The notes under the pieces: model-generated | Told to the model about the DNA's origin: nothing | The model's database searches: none | What the model saw: only the letters and a program-made list of their open reading frames with translations | Made by a program: the position numbers and the translations under genes | Shown here: positions 1 to 10,960 of the stretch, piece after piece | How positions within the stretch are numbered: the stretch's first letter is position 1 | Layout: every line of letters starts with the position of its first letter | Assembly: GCA_007570785.1 (NCBI GenBank) | Contig: ML664161.1 | Span: 47,460,154 to 47,524,153, forward strand | Source of the DNA: Antilocapra americana | Lineage: Eukaryota > Chordata > Mammalia > Artiodactyla > Antilocapridae | Direction: 5' to 3' | Length of the DNA stretch: 64,000 nucleotides

Positions 1-339
1 CAGTAAGTACCATTTCCTAAGTACTGGATTAATGAATGTTATTGCAGTATTTGATTATATTCTTTTCCCATACTCTGCCTATCTAACTACTCAGCAATAG
101 TGGCCACCGTATAATTCAGCTACTTGGTAAAACACATCAAAAGATTGAAACTACTAAATAAAATCAATATTTAAAAAAATCTTCATCTTTTACTGCCAAA
201 GTTAACGCATGGCAGCAGTGAGTCAAATTTATTAAACTTGGCAAAGAATCTTGTCAAATATCTAAGAACTATAGGCATCTATGAAATGCTAGAATTTGTC
301 TATTCCTATAGGCATCTATGAAATAATTTAAAAAGCAGG
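1..339. other. unassigned AT-rich sequence
   Basis: No long open frame, no recognised transposon and no low-complexity tract. Frames are broken by frequent stops, as expected for AT-rich non-coding DNA. Confidence 0.6.
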
Positions 340-525
340 GAATTTTGGCATCAGATCTGGAGAGAATCCGACTGATTTACTTAAGACAAGTTATACAACT
401 TTCCTGAGTTCTGCTTTACTCATTTATAAAATTAGATAATAATACATAGGACTAAATGAGAAAAATAAATGAGATAATGCACATAAAATTAGGGGTCAAA
501 TACTAGGCCTTTGTCAGTAACTTAA
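340..525 (+). mobile_element. MIR SINE relic
   Basis: The order of motifs follows the MIR core: a 'ctgctttactcatttataaa' block (the usual 'cctcagtttcctcatctgta' segment), then 'gataataatacatagg', then 'aaatgagataatgcacataaa'. The copy is strongly diverged, as expected for an element that predates eutherian radiation. Ends are approximate and no target duplication remains. Confidence 0.6.
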
Positions 526-2168
526 ATGACAACAAACATGAAGAATTTAGTTTCTTAAGAATGAATGAAATAGAATAAGAAAGTATTAGAAGATCTTAAA
601 CTTGGAAGCCCATTCATGATGAATAATGAAGAAAAATACTCTCTCCAAAAAAGTTGAAAAGGACAAAAATCATATGGGAAGAGATTATAAGTATATATTA
701 GATGAAAATGAAAATAAAAATGACACAGATCTCTAATGTAGGAGGTAAGGCAAATAAAACTTGGAGATAAGAGGAAATAAAATTTGGAGCAAGTTATTGT
801 CCCCAAACAACTGGAAGATAGCATCAATTGAAATTAATTTCCTAAACATAGATGCTTGATATAATTGTTTACCTCATATATTGGTTCCTTATGTTAAGGT
901 AATTAAATTGGCTCTATAGATACATGTAAAATTATATCTCATTTCTTCTCACCTGTGTTTTATATTTTAAGATAATCATTTAATACTCTGAAGCAAAAAA
1001 ATGGTAGGTAGGACTAATGTAGGTATAAGAGTTCAACTGACTGATATATGCAAAGTACTTGGGATACATGCAAAGTAAAATCTGCACATAGAGGCACCAT
1101 AAGTAAACAGCCACCTTGATTAAGATGTAATTTGCTATTCAGTTGATAGTACAGCCAGTGGCTTGTGATTAAGCCTGGTGTAATTCTCAGCATTGGGATT
1201 AATCCTGAGGAACACCATCACAGGACAGATGATGCTGCCACAAAAAGTGACTGCTGTAGCTTTAAAAGCCAACACGAGGCCTATCATTTGCAGGTGTTAT
1301 AGTTGAACCTGATGGCCAGTGCTGTGCAGAGAGCATCAAGAATGCTGAAACTGCTCATGGGTGTTTCTGTGAAACTAATGGCAGTGAAAGTACATCTTAA
1401 CAAGTATGAGAAAGGTTCAAGTGAATATAATTTCAATCTCAAGTGAATATAACTTCTCTTTGTGATTGAATTTAACTTCGGAAGCTCATCCACAAGTGGG
1501 AAAATTACCTTATTGTTAATTTGTTGAATAACAGTAGTTACGTTGAATATTTGATTTGAATTTGATTATCTTCATTCATTTACACATTTATTCAACAAAT
1601 TTTGATTGAGTCTCTTATATATCTGGTTTCAAGAATGCTAGTAATAAAAAAAGAAGCAGGTTGTTTTAATTTTTCATTTAGGAATTGAGTAAAAACTCAA
1701 CTTACTAGTCTAGCTCACAGAATACTGCTTCAACATTTCGATCTCAAGCTTATTTCTATGTGAGACATGTTAAAAGGATAAACTAGACATGATAAGTAAA
1801 CTAAGGATGATATTTTATTAATTAGCATGTAAGATATATTAAATATGAGAAAATAAAAACACATGAAATGACTTCGATGTAAAATACACAAAAGATCTAA
1901 CTTAAGTAGCCAGATACTGAATTTAGTCATCAGATCACAGAGCATTGATGAGATTTATTATTTAATTAATTATACTTTGAGAATAACCCAACTCAAAAAT
2001 ACAAAGCAAATTGGCATTGTTATCTTCTGTGTGAGATAAGCAGCGAAAAATGCCCTGCTTTGGAGGTAGCATATCACTAGATTTGAGTAACTTTGGTGCA
2101 TTAGGTCATAAACAATGTCACTGAAGAGTTCAGCACCCAGTTTTGAAGAACAGGTAGATAACAGTGTT
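526..2168. other. unassigned intergenic/intronic sequence
   Basis: AT-rich throughout, slightly richer in GC at about 1180-1340. Three minus-strand open frames of 69 to 90 codons (555-827, 1284-1493, 1730-1945) lack recognisable domains and look like chance frames. No repeat family was recognised. Confidence 0.5.
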
Positions 2169-2215
2169 CTTAAGGTATGCTGTCTAATATATAAGAATAG
2201 ACAGTATACCTTAAG
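2169..2215. repeat. 18-bp inverted repeat with 11-nt loop
   Basis: Left arm 2169-2186 and right arm 2198-2215 are reverse complements except at one position (2179 g against 2205 t), which would be a G-U pair in plus-strand RNA. The loop is 2187-2197 and pairing stops cleanly at both ends. No surrounding repeat family was recognised. It may be a chance or mutational palindrome, or the core of a small hairpin transcript; nothing seen here decides between them. Confidence 0.9.
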
Positions 2216-2597
2216 TAACCGAACAAGTTGTGTAGAAAATTGCTAAACACATTTGAATGAACAGAGAACCCATGAAGAGGTAAATATAGTAATTTAATCT
2301 TAAAAGCTGAGGTATTGAACTTTTAATCCTAGGAAGGTATTTAAATAAGAATCAAAAACTGAATATGACAGACGGAATCACTCTAACATAAATCTCCAAG
2401 GTTCTCAAATAATGACTAGTGCTGTTTAAAAACAAGAAAAGAAAAGATAGATTAAAAATGTTAAAAACCAGTGACATTTTCGTATGTTATAGGAAATGGA
2501 CACTAGAAATGAATAGAACATTGCAGTAAGATACATTTGGATTTATATCTGAAGAATTTGAGAGGCCCTACAAGCAATTAGGAATATGAGTTAACTT
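2216..2597. other. unassigned sequence before BovB
   Basis: AT-rich, no open frame of note. It supplies the left target-site copy (AAGACTCAAA, 2598-2607) for the BovB that follows. Confidence 0.6.
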
Positions 2598-2607
2598 AAG
2601 ACTCAAA

Positions 2608-3437
2608 AAGCTGGAATCAAGATTGCAGGGAGAAATATCAATAACCTCAGATATGCAGATGACACCACCCTTAATGGCAGAAAGTGAAGAGGAACTAAAA
2701 AGCGTCTTGATGAAAGTGAAAGAGGAGAGTGAAAAAGTTGCTTTAAGCTCAAAATTCAGAAAACTAAGATCATGGCATCTGGTCCCATCAATTCATAGAA
2801 AATAGATGGGGAAACAGTGAAAACAGTGTCAGACTTTATTTTGGGGAGGCTACAACATCGCTGCAGATGGTAATTGTAGCCATGAAATTAAAAGACACTT
2901 ACTCCTTGGAAGGAAAGTTATGACCAAACTAGACAGCTTATTAAAAGGCAGAGACATTACTTTGCCAACAAAGGTCCATCTAGTCAATGCTGTGGTTTTT
3001 CCATTAGTCATGTATGGATGTGAGAGTTGGACTGTAAAGAAAGCTGAGTGCTGAAGAATTGATGCTTTTGAACTGTGGTGTTGGAGAAGACTCTTGAGAG
3101 TCCTTTGGACTGCAAGGAGATCCAACCGGTCCATCCTAAAGGAAATCAGTCCTGGGTGTTCATTGGAAGGACTGATGTTGAACCTGAAACTCCAATATTT
3201 TGGCCACCTCATGAGAAGAGTTAACTCATTGGAAATTAACCTGATGCTGGGAAGGATTGGGGGCAGGAGGAGAAGGGGACGACAGAGGATGAGATGGCTG
3301 GATGGCATCACCGACTCGATGGACATGAGTTTGGGTAAACTTTGGGAATTGGTGATGGACAGGGAGGCCTGGCGTGCTGCAGTACATGGAGTCGCAAAGA
3401 GTCGAACACGACTGATTGACCAAACTGAATTGAACTG
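2608..3437 (+). mobile_element. BovB (RTE) LINE, 5'-truncated
   Basis: The sequence covers the end of the BovB reverse transcriptase and its C-terminal part, finishing in the family's short tail ('gaattgaactg'). It is flanked by exact 10-bp target duplications, AAGACTCAAA at 2598-2607 and 3438-3447, so both ends are defined. The element begins only about 45 bp upstream of the YADD codons (2652-2663). An extra A in the following leucine-methionine stretch and later indels break the frame. The copy is dead but complete at its 3' end, as target-primed insertion predicts. Confidence 0.95.
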
Positions 3438-3438
3438 A
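3094..3438 (+). pseudogene. BovB ORF2 C-terminal remnant
   Basis: A 114-codon open stretch with the BovB C-terminal signature: '[17 protein letters not shown]', the basic run '[20 protein letters not shown]' and '[20 protein letters not shown]'. It lies downstream of the reverse-transcriptase fingers and palm and holds no catalytic motif. The first methionine is an internal codon, not a true start; the real ORF would begin well upstream, where this copy is truncated. Confidence 0.85.
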
Positions 3439-3667
3439 AGACTCAAACAAATAAGTGGGCAGGTCATGAGAGATTTAAAAGGTAGGCCTTTTGAGAATAA
3501 GACTATGCTAAAACTTTGTGATGTCCACAGTCAGGAACCAAGAGAAGAAAAATCCAGCAAGTTTTACAATGATGTCAGAGAAAAGAAGGGCTAATGTTTA
3601 GTTTTTCAGGGGACTGTGGAATAGTCACCAAAATGGAAGCAGGTATATGGCAGTGGAGAATTGTGCT

Positions 3668-3863
3668 TGCGTGTTCAGTAGCTCAAATGTGTCTGACTCT
3701 TTGTGACCCCATGGACTCTAGCCCCTCAGGCTCCTCCATCTATGGGATTCTCCAGGCAAGAATACTGCCATTTCCTTCTCCAGGGGATCTTCCAACCCAG
3801 GGATCAAACATATATCTCGTGCACTGGCAGGCAGATTCTTTACCACTGAGCTACCAGGGAAGT
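3668..3863 (-). mobile_element. Bov-tA SINE
   Basis: On the plus strand the order is tail, body, then tRNA-like head: 'gactctttgtgaccccatgg', 'ctccaggcaagaatact', 'gatcttccaacccaggg', 'taccactgagctaccaggga'. This is a full-length minus-strand copy. No clear target duplication was found, so ends are within about 5 bp. Confidence 0.9.
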
Positions 3864-3868
3864 ATCCG

Positions 3869-4239
3869 AGGACTTGTCAACAATAGAATTAAAGGACATA
3901 GAAAACTTTAAGCTGGCTATAAGTCAGCTTCTGCAGGAGACAAAAAGGTGCACACAATCATGGTAATTTAGTGCAGTTCATATCAGCTTATATAAATGTT
4001 TAATTAAAATAAAATGGCATACAGTGTGTGTGCGCATGTGTATATCCTTATGTACATGCACACATTAACTTGCCAGAAATCCTAGGGGAAAGAAGAGACA
4101 GAAAATGAGGGAAATAACAAAAGTGTGTACTTTGTTAGCCAGAATGTTTTAGAGCCTAGTATGTCAGTCACCCATCCTTCTAGCCCCAGTACAAATATCT
4201 GCTGGAGAAGCCTGATCAGAGAGACAGCTCACTATAATT
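3869..4239. other. unassigned sequence with a weak TG/CA tract
   Basis: Mostly AT-rich. A short degenerate alternating purine-pyrimidine stretch lies at about 4023-4065. No coding signal seen. Confidence 0.5.
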
Positions 4240-4489
4240 CAGCTGGAAGGCTACTTAGAGAAGAGTGAGAAGAAACGGCTGCTGTGAGGGGCAGAGGAGG
4301 GGTGCTCTCTGAGCACAGCCCCCACTTTGGCCTTGAAGACACTGCTCAGGACCTTCTTTCCTACAGCAAGGATGAAATCCTGCCCTGTCACTACTTCTGT
4401 GACTACCAAGGACAAAGCGAAGCCAGAGGCCCTCCTGCAGCTTCTACAGAAATACAAAGGCGATGAACCCTTGTGGAGCACTCTTCACA
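4240..4489. other. GC-rich island-like stretch open in several frames
   Basis: Clearly richer in GC than its surroundings. Three overlapping frames are open: plus 4284-4466, plus 4327-4572 and minus 4251-4481. A polypyrimidine-AG run ending at 4365 resembles a splice acceptor. No domain was recognised and no convincing donor follows, so an exon call is not justified. Confidence 0.4.
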
Positions 4490-4658
4490 CTTGCTGTGTA
4501 CTAAACCTGGATTGTCCCCTTTCATCCCTAATAATACACTGTGTGGTGACTGGGATTAGAGGAGGCAATTGAGTTTAAAGAGGTTTATGTAATGTCCAAG
4601 AGAAATAGTCAAAGGCAGAGCTGAAATTCAAAACCAAGTTTCTCTGTCTTATTAAATG
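4490..4658 (+). mobile_element. probable MIR relic
   Basis: The right half, 'caaaggcagagctgaaattc' followed by 'aaaaccaagtttctctgtct', matches the 3' part of MIR, where 'ggcagagctggaattcaaac' is typical. The left half is weaker. Boundaries are approximate. Confidence 0.45.
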
Positions 4659-5741
4659 TCTTTTCAAAGACTTATTCCAATAACATGAATTCCAGAGCCC
4701 CTTCCAGGCACAGAATGAAAGCAGCAGCAATAACAAAGTAACCATTTGTAAACTGCAGTGCTTAACGATCTCTTTTCCAAGTCTTTAGGTCCAGCACTTG
4801 ATTAATTATGTAAGTTAATAAGTGTCATAGACTGTCATTATTTCCTAGCATTTCTAAAAATCTAAACTCCTTACAAATTACTCTTGCTTCCAATGGGTTA
4901 AAATACCTTTTCTAAGGACAAGCCAGAATAGCTCCATAAATGTTAGAGTGTATGTGTCTTGAGATAACACCTCCTCCACTGGGAAGTTTATATGTCATGC
5001 TAGCAGCCTGTAAGTGTATATAAATATACCAGAAAGAAAACACTTAGAGGTAACAACCCTTAGATAACACCTTGGCCATCCTAGGATAAAGGAAAAACAA
5101 ATGTCCAAATTACATTTTATAATTTAGAATTCTTCCCCAAATGAATTTAAAAACTCAGATTTTACATCTCTGTCTTCATAAAACTAGGAGTAATTAGATT
5201 TCAAACATCACTATAAACAGACACAGATTTTGCTATTAAGATACTTGAAATGTGATACTTGATGACAACATACAAGCAATCCAGTAGCTAGCCAGACACC
5301 ACTGATCAATAAGCCAAGTGTATTATAAAGCAGTAGAGCAACAGTGTTAAGAGGTCCAGATTAGCAGTCATGAGATACTCTGTCCATCCCACTTGGGAAA
5401 ACCAGTGCTTACTCAACAACCTGGCACAGGGTCAGAGGTCCTTGCTAAAGCATCGGGAGTATCTTTAAATACAATTTAATAAATTCAACATCACTGAAGC
5501 TCTAACATTTTGGATGAGGGTAGTATGTTAGATGGTACTGTATGTCTTTCTTATGTACATATGCATGTATGTATTGGTTTGTTTTAAATGCTGATACATA
5601 TTTGAGTAACAATAATTATTTACATAAATGTAAAGGTAAGGCAGGTTTGTCTGTGTCCAGCTGATATGGATTTAATTTATACTAATTTACAGAGTTGACA
5701 TTAAAACTTCTGGGGCTAGATACTACTCAGTCCTGAATCAG
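4659..5741. other. unassigned sequence
   Basis: AT-rich and without a recognised repeat or long open frame. Confidence 0.5.
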
Positions 5742-6095
5742 CAGGCTGGGGCTGCCATAACAGAATACCACAGACTGTGTGGTATAAACAGAAGAAATCT
5801 AGTTTCTCTCACTCGAGACTGCCAGGCTAGGATCAAGGTTCCAGCAAAGTTGGTTTCTGTGATACTTCTTGACTTGTAGAAGGTTGCCTTTTTACTATGT
5901 CATCACATGACCTTTCCTCTTTGTAGATGTACTTGTGGTATCTCTTGCCTTATAGGGACATTGATCTTATTTGATTAGGGCCCCACCCTTAAGATCTGAT
6001 TTACTCTTTAAAAGCTCTATCTCCAATACAGTTACATTGGGTATTAGAGCTAAAACATATGGATTTTCAAGGAACACATTTCAGTCCCTAAGAGA
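5742..6095 (-). mobile_element. MLT1-type LTR (ERVL-MaLR)
   Basis: The sequence follows the reverse complement of an MLT1 LTR: 'ggctgccataacagaatacc', 'cacagactgtgtggtataaa', 'catcacatgacctttcctct', 'ttagggccccacccttaaga', 'ctctatctccaatacagtta', ending near 'tttcagtccctaagaga'. No internal retroviral region is seen beside it, so it is probably a solo LTR. It is old and gapped. Confidence 0.75.
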
Positions 6096-7490
6096 CATCT
6101 TCCTGTCTTTCGGTTTAAATCTCCTTTGTGACTGCTTGATGCTTTTCTTTAATTTTGCAGTCCAAATACAGATGGAAAGGTACTTACAGCAGCAGACACC
6201 AAAGGTACAGATAAAAAGTGAGAAAAAATATTTTGTTTTGTTTTTTTCTCTGCAGGTTTCCCCTGTTCCAACTACATTAATTATTATAATTACTCTCCTA
6301 TTATTAGATAACCAGCAAATAATTATTTACTAATTTATAATATCTATATAAAAACAATCCCCTATAATTTTGAAACTTGTCCTTAGACTCAGCTAGCCCT
6401 CTTTGAAAGGGTGTATGACCCTTTCCACAGAATGAAAGACCTTAAATAATATTAAACAAAGCACATGAAGATTATTAAGCTATGATGGGGTACTCTGCAA
6501 TTACAAACAATTTCTCTTAATTATACGCTACTGTGACACTCAATAGAAAATGCAGATGAACCATTTAATGCTTGTGTAAGTAAGATCAAATTTGAATATT
6601 TCCACTAGACACCACTGGTATCTGCTATTAGCTTCTTGTTTGGGTCTTGTTGTCTTCCTCACCTTTGGCATAACCTTATTATTAGAACAGAAATACTGGC
6701 TTCAGACTTTAAACACTGCAAAGCAGTCAAGAGGGAAAACTAGAACATCATTCAAATAATCATTTTTGAATTGTAAGCCTAATCTGACTGACATTATTAG
6801 AGTCAGGCAATAGAATTTTGCTCAAAGATGACTTTCTTTAATACAAAGTCCACATATGATAACCTGTACATTCTTAATCATGAAATAAAAACATGGGAGG
6901 CATTGGCCTGATTAAGACAACTGTATAATCATGGAAAGAGGCAAATCCAAATTAAAGCTAGTTTTTTTTTCTTTAATGTCTCCTTTTAAGAGTTGCCTTT
7001 AGAAAGAGTCACACCAGCATATTTTACTGGTTCTCTGCTGTCTGAAAGTTAGGACAATTTGAAAAGAAAAACAGTCTCAGGATGATTTCTGTTCAAGTGC
7101 AAACATACACACACATGCACACACATGAAAACACACACATGCTTACACTTCCCTGGAAAGAATTATTAAAATCTTTGATTTTTCTCTTTATACTTTATAC
7201 ATATATACTTTATACATATATATTTAGTTCAATTCCAAAATGTTGTTTTCCTTGGAATGTTTTTTGTTTTCTTTGTTTCTCTCAGCTGGCCATACTCCTA
7301 TTTTTGAAAAGTCACTAAGGGTATAGTTTTAGAAACCCACATTGGAGAATAAATACTAGTTGTATTTTCAAAAACTTTTCATCAAACGTAGCAGCAGAAC
7401 TGAATCATGTTGACATTCCAAACATATTTTTGAAGAATGATTATATCATACATCTATCCTTAGAAATATTATATAATAGAAAGCAAACAA
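6096..7490. other. unassigned sequence with microsatellites
   Basis: AT-rich. It contains a degenerate (CA)n at about 7103-7147 and a 'ctttatacatatata' duplication at about 7188-7226. A polypyrimidine-AG run ends at 6160 (see findings). No recognised interspersed repeat. Confidence 0.5.
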
Positions 7491-7498
7491 GAAGGTCT

Positions 7499-8324
7499 CA
7501 GTTCAGTTCAGTCACTCGGTAGTATCTGACTCTTTGAGACCTCACAGACTGCAGCAGGCCAGGCTTCCCTTCCATCACCAACTCCTTGAGCTTGCTCAAA
7601 CTCATGTCCATTCAGTCGGTGATGTCATCTAATCATCTCATACTTTGTTGTCCCTTTCTTCTTCTGCCTTCAATCTTTCGTAGCATTAGGGTCTTTTCCA
7701 ATTACTCAGTTCTTCACAACTGAGTAATTGTGAAAGTATTGGAGCCAAAGTATTGGAGCTTCAGGTTTGGCATCTGTCCTTCCAATGAATATTCAGGACT
7801 GATTTCCTTTAGGATTGACTGGTTTGATCCTTTGCAGTCCAAAGGATTCCCAAGAGTCTTCTCCAGCACCACAGTTCAAAACCATCAATTCTTTGATGTT
7901 CAGCTTTCTTTATGATCCAACTCTCACATCCATACATGACTACTGGAAAAACCATAGCTTTGACTAAATGGACCTTTGTTGGCAAAGTAATGTTCCTCCT
8001 TTTCAATATGCTGTCTAGGTTGGTCATAGCTTTTCTTCCAAGGAGCAAATGTCTCTTAATTTCGTGGCTGCAGTCACCATCTGCAGTGATTTTGGAGCCC
8101 TAGAAAACAAAGTCTGCCACTGTTTCCATTGTTTACCCATCTATTTGCATGAAGTGATGGGACCAGATGCCATGATCTTAGTTTCTTGAATGTTGAGTTT
8201 TAAGCCAACTTTTTAACTCTCCTCTTTCACTTTCATCAAGAGACTCTAGCTTCTCTTCACTTTCTGCTATAAGGCTTGTGCCATCTGCATATCAGAGGTT
8301 ATTGATATTTCTCCTGGCAATCAC
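7499..8324 (-). mobile_element. BovB LINE, 5'-truncated
   Basis: On the plus strand it opens with the reversed tail 'cagttcagttcagtcactcg' and runs back through the C-terminal part to the reverse-transcriptase palm. Near-identical 8-bp flanks (GAAGGTCT 7491-7498, GAAAGTCT 8325-8332) are probably the target duplication. The catalytic YADD now reads YADG on the minus strand. A local rearrangement at 7699-7756 replaces family sequence with a hairpin. Confidence 0.9.
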
Positions 8325-8332
8325 GAAAGTCT

Positions 8333-8870
8333 AGTCTTTGTTTTTCATGCAATGACATCTTTACAGATTAGGCTGAAAAATGCACCTAGTCTCCTTTCCT
8401 TCTACTGCTTACTGTCAATATAAAATTGAATGGCAAATTGGTATTAATCAAATTTGAAAGATTCTGCTAGTCAAAAAAACACCATATAGAAATAAACAGA
8501 TACAGAGGAAGAAAAGATAGCTCTTTCCCCCACACTTTTAAGTTCTCAAATAAGATCTCTCTAACAAAATGTAGATAAGCAAGAGAAAGCAAACACATTT
8601 ATTTAAGTTTTACATAACAAGAAACTTCATAATGAAATGAAGACTCAAAGAAACTGTTAAACATTTTCTTTTCCATCTGGGCTTTTTACAACATGGTGGC
8701 TGGTTACAAGGTCAAGTGTCCAAGGAAGATCCAACCAGAAATCATATGCATATAATGATTTAGCTGCAGAAGTCAGTTGCATCACTTCACCATATTCTAC
8801 TAATCAAGACATCTACAACAGCCCATCTAGTGTCAAAGATAGGTAATAAAGACCCTCCAACACTTGGTGA
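8333..8870. other. unassigned sequence
   Basis: AT-rich, no open frame of note and no recognised repeat. Its right end supplies the target copy for the small BovB that follows. Confidence 0.5.
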
Positions 8871-8880
8871 TGGCCCAGGA

Positions 8881-8955
8881 AGCCTGGTGTGCTGCAGTTC
8901 TTCTGGTCAAAAAGAGTCAGATACAACTGAGCGACTGAACTGAACTGAACTGAAC
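8881..8955 (+). mobile_element. BovB 3'-end fragment (75 bp)
   Basis: Only the last part of BovB is present: 'caggaagcctggtgtgctgc' through 'gagtcagatacaactgagcg' to the tail 'gaactgaactgaactgaa'. Flanks CACTTGGTGA (8871-8880) and CACTTGATGA (8956-8965) differ at one base and mark a target duplication. It is therefore an extremely 5'-truncated insertion rather than a leftover of a larger copy. Confidence 0.85.
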
Positions 8956-8998
8956 CACTTGATGAAGGCATGTCAACCTCGAATTTGGAGAAAAGTAT

Positions 8999-9223
8999 CT
9001 GTGTGTGCTAAGTCACTTTAGTTGTGCCTGACTCTTTGCGACCCCGTGGACCATAGCCCTCCAGGCTCCTCTGTCCATGGGATTCTCCAGGCAAGAATAC
9101 TGGAGTGGATTGCCATGCCCTGCTCTAGGATATCTTCCTGACCCAGGGATCGAATCCATGTCTCTTAGGTCTCCTGCATTGGTAGGCAGGTTTTTTTACC
9201 TCTATCACCACATAGGAAGCCTT
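8999..9223 (-). mobile_element. Bov-tA SINE with exact target duplication
   Basis: Full-length minus-strand Bov-tA. The 11-bp flank GAGAAAAGTAT occurs exactly at 8988-8998 and 9224-9234, which fixes both ends. The head shows a T-expansion (9191-9197) where an alternating motif is usual. Confidence 0.95.
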
Positions 9224-9234
9224 GAGAAAAGTAT

Positions 9235-9570
9235 ATTGGATGAGATACATACATACACACACTTATTTGAAGAAACAGTCTTCCATGGACATCATATAAA
9301 TCACAAATTCCCTAGTATAAATTTTACGAAGCAATCTCTACATTAAACGCATATAAGGAAAACAACTGAAAGGAAGTTCAGGACATCTAAAAAAGAACAG
9401 GTAAATGAAAGACCAACTTCACCCACTTTTGGCTAGCCCTCCGAAAGCATGTAGGTGAGAATACACCATTAAAATGTTACCATCTCAAAATAAAGAGCAA
9501 TTTCAATCCTAGAAAAATTATATATATTTATTAAACACTTTCATTTAAATAGAGTTACTTTCTTTTGATC
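9235..9570. other. unassigned sequence
   Basis: AT-rich with a short 'atacatacatacacacac' run at about 9246-9262. Nothing else recognised. Confidence 0.5.
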
Positions 9571-9790
9571 ATAATAACTGTCATTTATTGAGTGATATCA
9601 AGCTTTCAAAGTGATGAGAATTTCACATGAATACACTCATTATATTTTGTCCTTAAAACTCTATGATATAGGTTTATTTTAATCCCCATCTCACAGGTGG
9701 GAAAAGCAAGCCTAAAAGTGATTTCTTGAGTGATTTCTCCAAGCTCATACAGCTTGTTAATTCAAGGCTGGGATCTTTACCTTTAAGTAT
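9571..9790 (+). mobile_element. MIR SINE
   Basis: Clear MIR core: 'aaaactctatgatatagg', 'aatccccatctcacaggtgg', 'tacagcttgttaattcaagg', 'ctgggat'. This part of the family is normally 'ccctatgaggtaggtactat ... ccccattttacagatgagg ... cacagctagtaagtgg'. Confidence 0.75.
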
Positions 9791-10074
9791 ACTGTAACTA
9801 TTCCACTTTCCATGTTTTCTTTTTAACTCTAGTTTTTCTTATGCACATGGTTAAGTTGTAAAGGCCCAATAGAAGAATATACATTTGTATCCTAAAAGCA
9901 CACGTCATAAACTCCAGTATCTATAAATTTGGCCATGAGTAAACTTGAGCTCAGCTTTTGTCTCTATCCATCTTCTATTTAAAGTTTCTGAAGAAAAGGG
10001 GATGAAATAAACACAAAACAGAAAATGAAAACCTGAAAGATTCTTTGGGCAAAGTATTAAATCTAGGAAGAAGA

Positions 10075-10185
10075 GGACACTTCTGACTGTCCAGTGGTTA
10101 AGACTCCATGCTTAGAATGTGATCCCTGGCTGGGGAACTAAGATTCCACATGTGACATGGCCAATAAATGCATAAACAATAAAAC
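10075..10185 (+). mobile_element. CHR-type tRNA-derived SINE
   Basis: 'ctgtccagtggttaagactc', 'catgcttagaatg', 'tgatccctggctggggaact', 'aagattccacatgtgacatg', 'gccaataaa' is the CHR order known from whales, hippos and ruminants. It supports a cetartiodactyl genome independently of BovB. The 3' tail is A-rich. Confidence 0.75.
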
Positions 10186-10569
10186 TACTATCACAGAAAT
10201 ATAAGCTCAATATAAAAAAATCAGTCCCCACCCATAGCAACAAAGAGAAATTTTAAGTTACATATATATATAATAACTTTAAAATGTAAAGTCATTGGAA
10301 AAACATAGAAAAAATTTATAAGACCCTTTGGAGGAGATTTTAAAACATTATTTAGTAACAATAAGAATTAAATAAACAAAAGGTAAATAGGTAAGAATAT
10401 TCAATATCATAACCATGTCATTCACCTGACATTGGCCCACAGAGAAAATTCAATTCCCACCAAGAAACCAATAAAGTTTGAAATGTATCTGTAAAAGTTT
10501 ATTTTAAAACTTGTATGGGAAAATAAAGACTAGAAATAGGATACTAAAATTCTTTAAAAGATTAAAGAT
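10186..10569. other. unassigned AT-rich sequence
   Basis: Contains a short (AT)n at about 10262-10272. No open frame or recognised repeat. Confidence 0.5.
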
Positions 10570-10735
10570 GCAACAAACTGCCTTATTAATTATTGTTTTT
10601 GTTATTACTGCCTTGTAGAAAACTATCCCAAATTTCAGTGGCTTAAAATAACATTTATCTATTAATATTAATCTCTTGATTCCATGAATTAGGAATTTGG
10701 ACAAGGCCCAGCTAATATATCAGTAAAAGTTCAAT
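10570..10735. mobile_element. ancient mammalian repeat, left part (class not assigned)
   Basis: 'tatcccaaatttcagtggct', 'taaaataacatttatct' and 'gaattaggaatttggacaag' form a widespread mammalian repeat signature that I recognise but cannot name with confidence. A likely continuation lies at 11320-11720 beyond a Bov-tA insertion, and a related copy lies at 31565-31865. Confidence 0.4.
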
Positions 10736-10960
10736 CAAAAAAGAAAACCAGTAGGGTTTATTGCAAAGACTTACTTATTTCAAGAAACTGGCCTACATAA
10801 TTGTAGGGACTATCTAAGTAAGTCTGAATGTCAGGACATCAGGAATGGAAGATCATATTGAGGTCTAAATTCCGTGGAAATAGGCAGAACTGCTGTCCAA
10901 AGGCGGAATTTCTTCTCTTCCTTACAAAACATTCAAGCCTGCTTTTAAGGCCATCCAAAA

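Noticed and set aside
555..827. 90-codon minus-strand open frame
   Set aside because: Rich in F, L, S and Y as expected when AT-rich DNA is read, with no domain, no neighbours and no start context.
2850..3467. 205-codon minus-strand open frame
   Set aside because: It is the antisense shadow of the plus-strand BovB at 2608-3437. The same pattern recurs in the other BovB copies (for example 18972-19532 plus and 21003-21383 plus).
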